A DNA stretch of 64,000 nt from Ceratodon purpureus (Eukaryota > Streptophyta > Bryopsida > Pseudoditrichales > Ditrichaceae): positions 98,358,861 to 98,422,860 of the forward strand of contig CM026426.1 in assembly GCA_014871385.1 (NCBI GenBank). The letters are read 5' to 3'. The notes below the pieces were generated by a model, which saw nothing but the letters and a program-made list of their open reading frames with translations, did no database searches and was not told the origin of the DNA. A program made the translations under genes and the position numbers. Of the stretch, positions 59,451 through 64,000 are shown in pieces (position 1 is the first letter of the stretch; the number at the start of each line of letters is the position of its first letter).

Positions 59451-60588
59451 GGGACAACATGGACAACCGAGACCCCATAACGTCTAGTGTAGCCACCGCC
59501 AAGCCATCCTAGGCCATCATAGATACCATGGAAATTGGACAAAGTACATCCAAAAAGATTGGACAAGATTGGACAACGCCCCCTAAATCCTCGGCAGGCT
59601 CTCAAGAGCCTACCGCGGTTGTCAAACCAAGCTGATGGTACTCTTTTAAATGGACCCCCCTCCAGGATCCTCTCACACTTCTCCACTCCCATTTTCTTGC
59701 CTCCACTCTCACTCTCCCTCCTCCTTTAGCTTGTTCTTTTTGTTTTCAGTCAGCTCTTGTTTCAGATAGTTGTTTTGAAAGTAGTGTGCATTTGTGCTTG
59801 TCATTTTCTTGCTGTCGACCATAGCCATAGTCGTTGTAGACACTTTGGAGGGCAAAAACAACTTGGGGCTGATCTACACGCATGAATGGTGAGGGAGTGG
59901 AAGCGCAAAACCGACGGAGCGTGGCTAACCAAGACCAACCTCGTCAAGTATTGGACCAAGTTGACAGGCGTTGTGGACGTAGCGTACAGCACGGCGTTCT
60001 TGGCATCTATGGCAAAGCAGAGCAAGTGTGGGATCCTAAAATATTAGATGTAACCGGATTTAACTAAACCGGAACTAGATTTTTCATTACCATTCGTTTT
60101 TTTGGTTAAGTAGGGAAAATTAGGTCACAATGTTTCAAATTAGTAGTTAGTCAAAACCGGATCAATAGGAACCCTTAAAACAGTTAAGTAGGAATCTACT
60201 CCCAAATAGGAAGTCGGATCTGATTTTGGTCAGATGACCGTTACAGTATGAGTTCTCGATCCAATTTGACGCCGTTGTAATGATTACAAGATATCGGTCG
60301 GACCGGTATGGGGCGGCGGCACTTAAGGGTCACATTGTAATAATGATCCGCGATCAATACAACCAGAGGCATTTTGGGGTTTAGAAGTCTTTTTGCAAAC
60401 TGGGAGTTAAAGAATGAACGTGCAGTAAGGTGTCGTTTCCAATTCCCGGTAGTTGGATTACCAGGTTTCTTGCTGTCTTGCTGTGTGTGAGAATAAGGTC
60501 GGATAGTGAGCAAGGTGAGCTGTAGCTATGGTTAATGTAGCGCTTTGAACCATTAATCCTGCAATCTCGGAAGCCGAAACCGGCAAGC
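59451..60588. other. Unassigned repeat-like DNA
   Basis: A C/T-rich block at 59650-59720 is followed by TTGTTCTTTTTGTTTTC. Around 60040-60200 the phrases AACCGGA and AACCGGAT recur. It could include LTR parts of neighbouring elements, but no matching pair is in the window. Confidence 0.4.
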
Positions 60589-62422
60589 AGGAGTTAGCGG
60601 AAGATCTCACACGGATGAGATGCAAGGGTTTGTTGACTGAGCCGTGGCCGCTTAAGTACGAGGCGATGGTGAAGGAATTCTTGTTTGAATGAAGGACTTA
60701 GTGGGAGCAAACTTATCGTAGAACCTCCAATATGTGGACAATCAGAACGTGAGCGGACATTTACAAATTCAACCAGAAAGAGCTGGGTTGGGCTGCTTGG
60801 TCGGATAAATATATCCACGGAAAGTTCGCAGGGAAGATCAACCTAAAGGACAAATTCCTGGTATTTGACTATAAAGATCCGAGCAGGTGTTAGAGTTCCT
60901 AGTTCCGATCCTGTATCCGGAGAAGCCAAACAAGATCATAGTGATGATCTGAAAGACCAATTTCGATGCGTTGTCCGGCTAAAGGGAAGCCAACATGGCG
61001 CTAATCATTCAAGATGTTGTCTAGAAGCTGATTTTTGGGATCGCGAAGAAAGCTTCCCCCCTCATCCCCTCCTTCTTTCAACTTTACGACAAGTACAGAT
61101 GCCTGACGGAAGGGGAACAAGCGAATCTCAAGGGAGCAAGGAATTTACTGGAGTACAAGGAAGATAGTGATAGTGAGGGCGCGGAGCAACTGGAAGAAGA
61201 GAAGACGCATACGCAGACTGCGAGTGACGAACCAGATTCGAGGCTGATGCTAGAGCCAACACCGTTGAGATTGCACTCCAACTTGCGCTCCAAGCTGGCA
61301 GCCTGGCTGCAAGCAAAACATTTAGCGGCGAGAGCTTTGGTCCCTCGCGAGACGGCCACCTCCTTGCACAGATTTCCGGATAATCCATTCTGGGCAGTTG
61401 GAGAAATATCCGCGACCTGTAGAACAACTATGAGCAGATGGAGTCGTTGCTCCACAAGGCCCGTGGAATTATGGACAATTGCAAATGAGGGAACTTGCTT
61501 CAAAAGATCTAAGAGCTCGAGACGCAGCCACAACTTAATGCGGAGAAGGAACAGCTCGAGATCCGGGTGAAGGATCTGTCGGCAAAATTGGGAGCCAAGA
61601 GTGAGGAGGTCCGGCGTTTTCACGCGGATCAAGAGCAAGTTCAAAATCAAATCTGGACCCTTGTAGGACAACCGGAATATAGTGTTAACAAGGCAGGATT
61701 GTTCGACAACAACTTCAAGAAGGCTAGTGGTAAGGCCAATGTCAAGAAGATCATTCCCATCCTATGCAACTTGGATATAGTGATGACAAAGAGCTTGGGG
61801 CTTGTTTGGAAATAGTTGAAGCCGCAGCCTCAAATCGGAGTGGTGGTTCCAGCCGCTCCTGGATCCCCTGTGATCATATACAAGAAAATGGGGGAAACCA
61901 ATGCAGCTCCTGGTCAGGTTGAGTTTGCAAGGCTCAAGTCATCAAACAAGGAATTGATTCGCTCTCCAAAGGCAAGTCAAGCTCAGTCGGCTGAGGCCTC
62001 TCGTGCCCAGTCCCCGGATGTGGTCACCAAGAAATCACTCCCTCACCTACTTCTTTGACCCTTAATGTGGATCCGGCGCCAACATTTACTCCACTGTCGA
62101 ATTCTTTAGGTCCATCCGTAGGAGCGCGCATGAGCGAGCAATTGGAGAAGCTGCCAGCTGCGGTTACGATCAACTTGAGATTTGATGCGGAATCCCATGA
62201 TTTCGGATCCTTAGCAAGTTTGCCTTCAGGAACTACCCGGACACGGACCCTAACCTGAACTCCAACGCAGTCTCCGAAGAAGATTCTCACCTGGTCTCAG
62301 GAACGAAAGAAGAAGTCAGTGGAACGTGCTGCAGAAGCCGAGAATAAGGCGGGAGGAGCGGAGCTGAAGTCAAAGAGATGGAAGGACGACGAAAGGAAGG
62401 CAAAGAAGATGAAGACCCACTA
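60589..62422 (+). pseudogene. Decayed coding region of unknown family
   Basis: The plus-strand open segments have protein-like composition: a segment with WAAWSDKYIHGKFAGKINLK, a helical charged part (IRVKDLSAKLGAKSEEVRRF), a P/S/A-rich part and a strongly basic end (KSKRWKDDERKAKKMKTH). It is decayed, with several breaks. I do not recognise the family. Position among retroelements and the charged coiled-coil plan suggest the first gene of a transposable element. A decayed host gene is the alternative. Confidence 0.4.
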
Positions 62423-63259
62423 GTTCGGCCACTTGTCACTTTCCGGTTTTGTAGAAGTAGAATTTGGACATGAGATCCAGAAAATCTGGAGTGATAGAAA
62501 TTTGGGTAGTTGATTAGGAATTAGGATTTTTGACAGGATTTTCGGCACCGCCGCTTTTGTGAAAGCCTTTGCTTACTTAAATGGAGCCGTCGGAATCTGC
62601 TGGGTCTTTGTTTTTGCATGATTTCTTCCCATATTCCTTATTAAGTAAAGCATTGTATATTCCGTACATTGTTTTGTGACTTCCGTGCTAAGTGTGAATG
62701 ATCGGAGAGGATAGGAAGAGTTTTGCTGTAGATCGGATCCAAAGGTGACAAAAGTTGTGAGGCAAGACCCGGATTGTCTAGGTTCCAAGATTGAGCAAAA
62801 GGATCAGTTACGTTGTCAAAGGAATTGAAGCCTCATTTTCTCGATCTCTAACTAACCTCATGTAGAATAGCTGTTGCTAGGGTTGTAGCGAATTAAGGGG
62901 TACTTGATCGGGCTCCTTGAACTTCCGAAGAGGTTCCGTATACATGTGAGAGGGAGATCAAGAGAATGCACTTTAAGAAACCTCTGTTTTTGTGAATGTT
63001 TTCCATATACATGGTTGTGTTTTTGTCATGCCTCTCTGTCTGTCAATCATGAGGATGTTAACGCATTTTTGGAGATAAACTAGGCTTATTGTGCCCAGAC
63101 ACAAGCATGCTAGCCTAAAAATGCAAAGACGTTTGGGAATACGTCCGCATCTATGGGGACATGGCAGAGGACATCCTTCCAAACACAAAATTTTCACATC
63201 ACAACGGCCTCATTTTGACTAACGGTAAAATGGGCCGGAAGTTATTTGGCTAGGAGGTA
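62423..63259. other. Spacer without recognised gene
   Basis: Mixed-composition DNA follows the decayed coding region. No gene or clear repeat is seen. A hairpin with arms near CCTGCCTGTGGT and ACCACAAGAAAGGCAGG lies just beyond its right end (63265-63300). Confidence 0.5.
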
Positions 63260-64000
63260 ACTTCCTGCCTGTGGTAAAAAAAAACCACAAGAAAGGCAGG
63301 TCACCATTGTCAGCAAAATTAGAGCCGAGCAGGGTTGTCACGGTTGTCCGGGACGCTCACGACGTGGGGACGTCCGCGGACCTCCGCCAGCGCCACAAGA
63401 CGTCCGGCAGCGCCACAGGACGTCCTGTGACTTAGAAAAAAAAAATCACCCGCACAGGTATAACCCCGGGGTGAAACCACACCTTGAACGCGGGGGAGGG
63501 GTTGCGGGGGAGGGTGCGGCCGTCGCCGCAAAGGGGGGGGGGAGAGGGCGTCGGCCGCGTCAGGAAGGGGCCGTCCCCGGCGACGGCCCCTTGCCGTCGC
63601 TGCGGAAGGGGGGGCCGTCCCCGGCGACGACCCCTTCGACGGCCGTGACAACCCATGATCCCACGGCCCCCCGCTTGACTTACGGCCTCGACGGCCGTCC
63701 TCCCTTGATTTTTAGGGCTTACCCCTTGGCATTTCATGGGATGAGTATAAAAGACCCCTCCTGGAAGTTGGCATTACACTTCTGAGTTGTATTCCATGTG
63801 CTACTAGTTGCACTAATATACGTGTGTATCTGTTGCATGGTGAAGGGCGGCGTTCAAAAGTGTGTTGAATTGGAGCTTCTTCGGAGGCTCTAGTTCTCTT
63901 GAGGACTTGTTACCCCGATTTTTTGAAGTTTTTCCGGGCGATCTATCAAGTGCAGCAATGGCGTCTAGAAGTTACTCACCATGGTATACCGAAGTTCATA
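63260..64000 (+). promoter_or_regulatory. GC-rich LTR-like promoter region, runs off the window
   Basis: A very GC-rich block (63450-63670) contains GGCCGTCCCCGGCGACG twice (about 63568 and 63614). It is followed by TATAAAAG at 63746 and a T/G-rich region typical of LTR R/U5. No second copy is in the window, so calling it an LTR is inference from layout. Confidence 0.4.

Noticed and set aside
63450-63670. CpG-island promoter of a host gene
   Set aside because: No host coding sequence follows in the window, and the layout with internal repeats and TATA box fits an LTR better. Undecided rather than excluded.

Overview
The window is nuclear DNA from a land plant with a large, repeat-packed genome. 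The evidence is spliceosomal introns, CACTA and Mutator transposons, Ty3/gypsy remnants and one ordinary host gene stretched over 10 kb by long AT-rich introns. I cannot place the plant more exactly; a non-seed plant or gymnosperm would fit. Exon limits were read by eye from GT/AG sites and codon phase.

Layout. 1-3886 is the 3' part of a gag-only LTR element (copy A). 4812-44037 is one CACTA (En/Spm) transposon with a 12-bp terminal inverted repeat starting CACTAGTG and a TAT target duplication, 39.2 kb long. Two other elements sit inside it. One is a complete gag-only LTR element (copy B, 5484-11325, duplication CACAT). The other is a 14.9-kb Mutator-like element (MULE, 18972-33892) that splits an exon of the CACTA tnp2 transposase gene. 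Without them the CACTA element is about 18 kb and carries tnp2, a TNPA-like gene and up to five further small genes.

The MULE is the most unusual part. Besides a SWIM-type MULE transposase (minus strand, damaged) it carries a divergent eight-exon gene whose product starts with a ParB-like domain and ends with a beta-class DNA methyltransferase-like domain. It also carries a coiled-coil RING-like protein and a short F-box-like protein, and two matching clusters of hairpin-forming repeats around the methyltransferase gene. Those three cargo reading frames are open although the transposase is not, so the element may carry a chromatin or ubiquitin module of its own.

44729-55051 is the host gene, an EEF1A-type/METTL13-like class I methyltransferase in about eight exons, including a 20-nt microexon and a splice donor duplicated by a short retroposed tail. 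55320-56151 is a further LTR of the gag-only family, split by a small inverted-repeat element. 56160-59450 is a badly decayed Ty3/gypsy pol region. 60589-62422 is a decayed unidentified coding region, and 63260-64000 is a GC-rich, LTR-like promoter region that runs off the window. No rRNA, CRISPR array or intact tRNA gene was seen.
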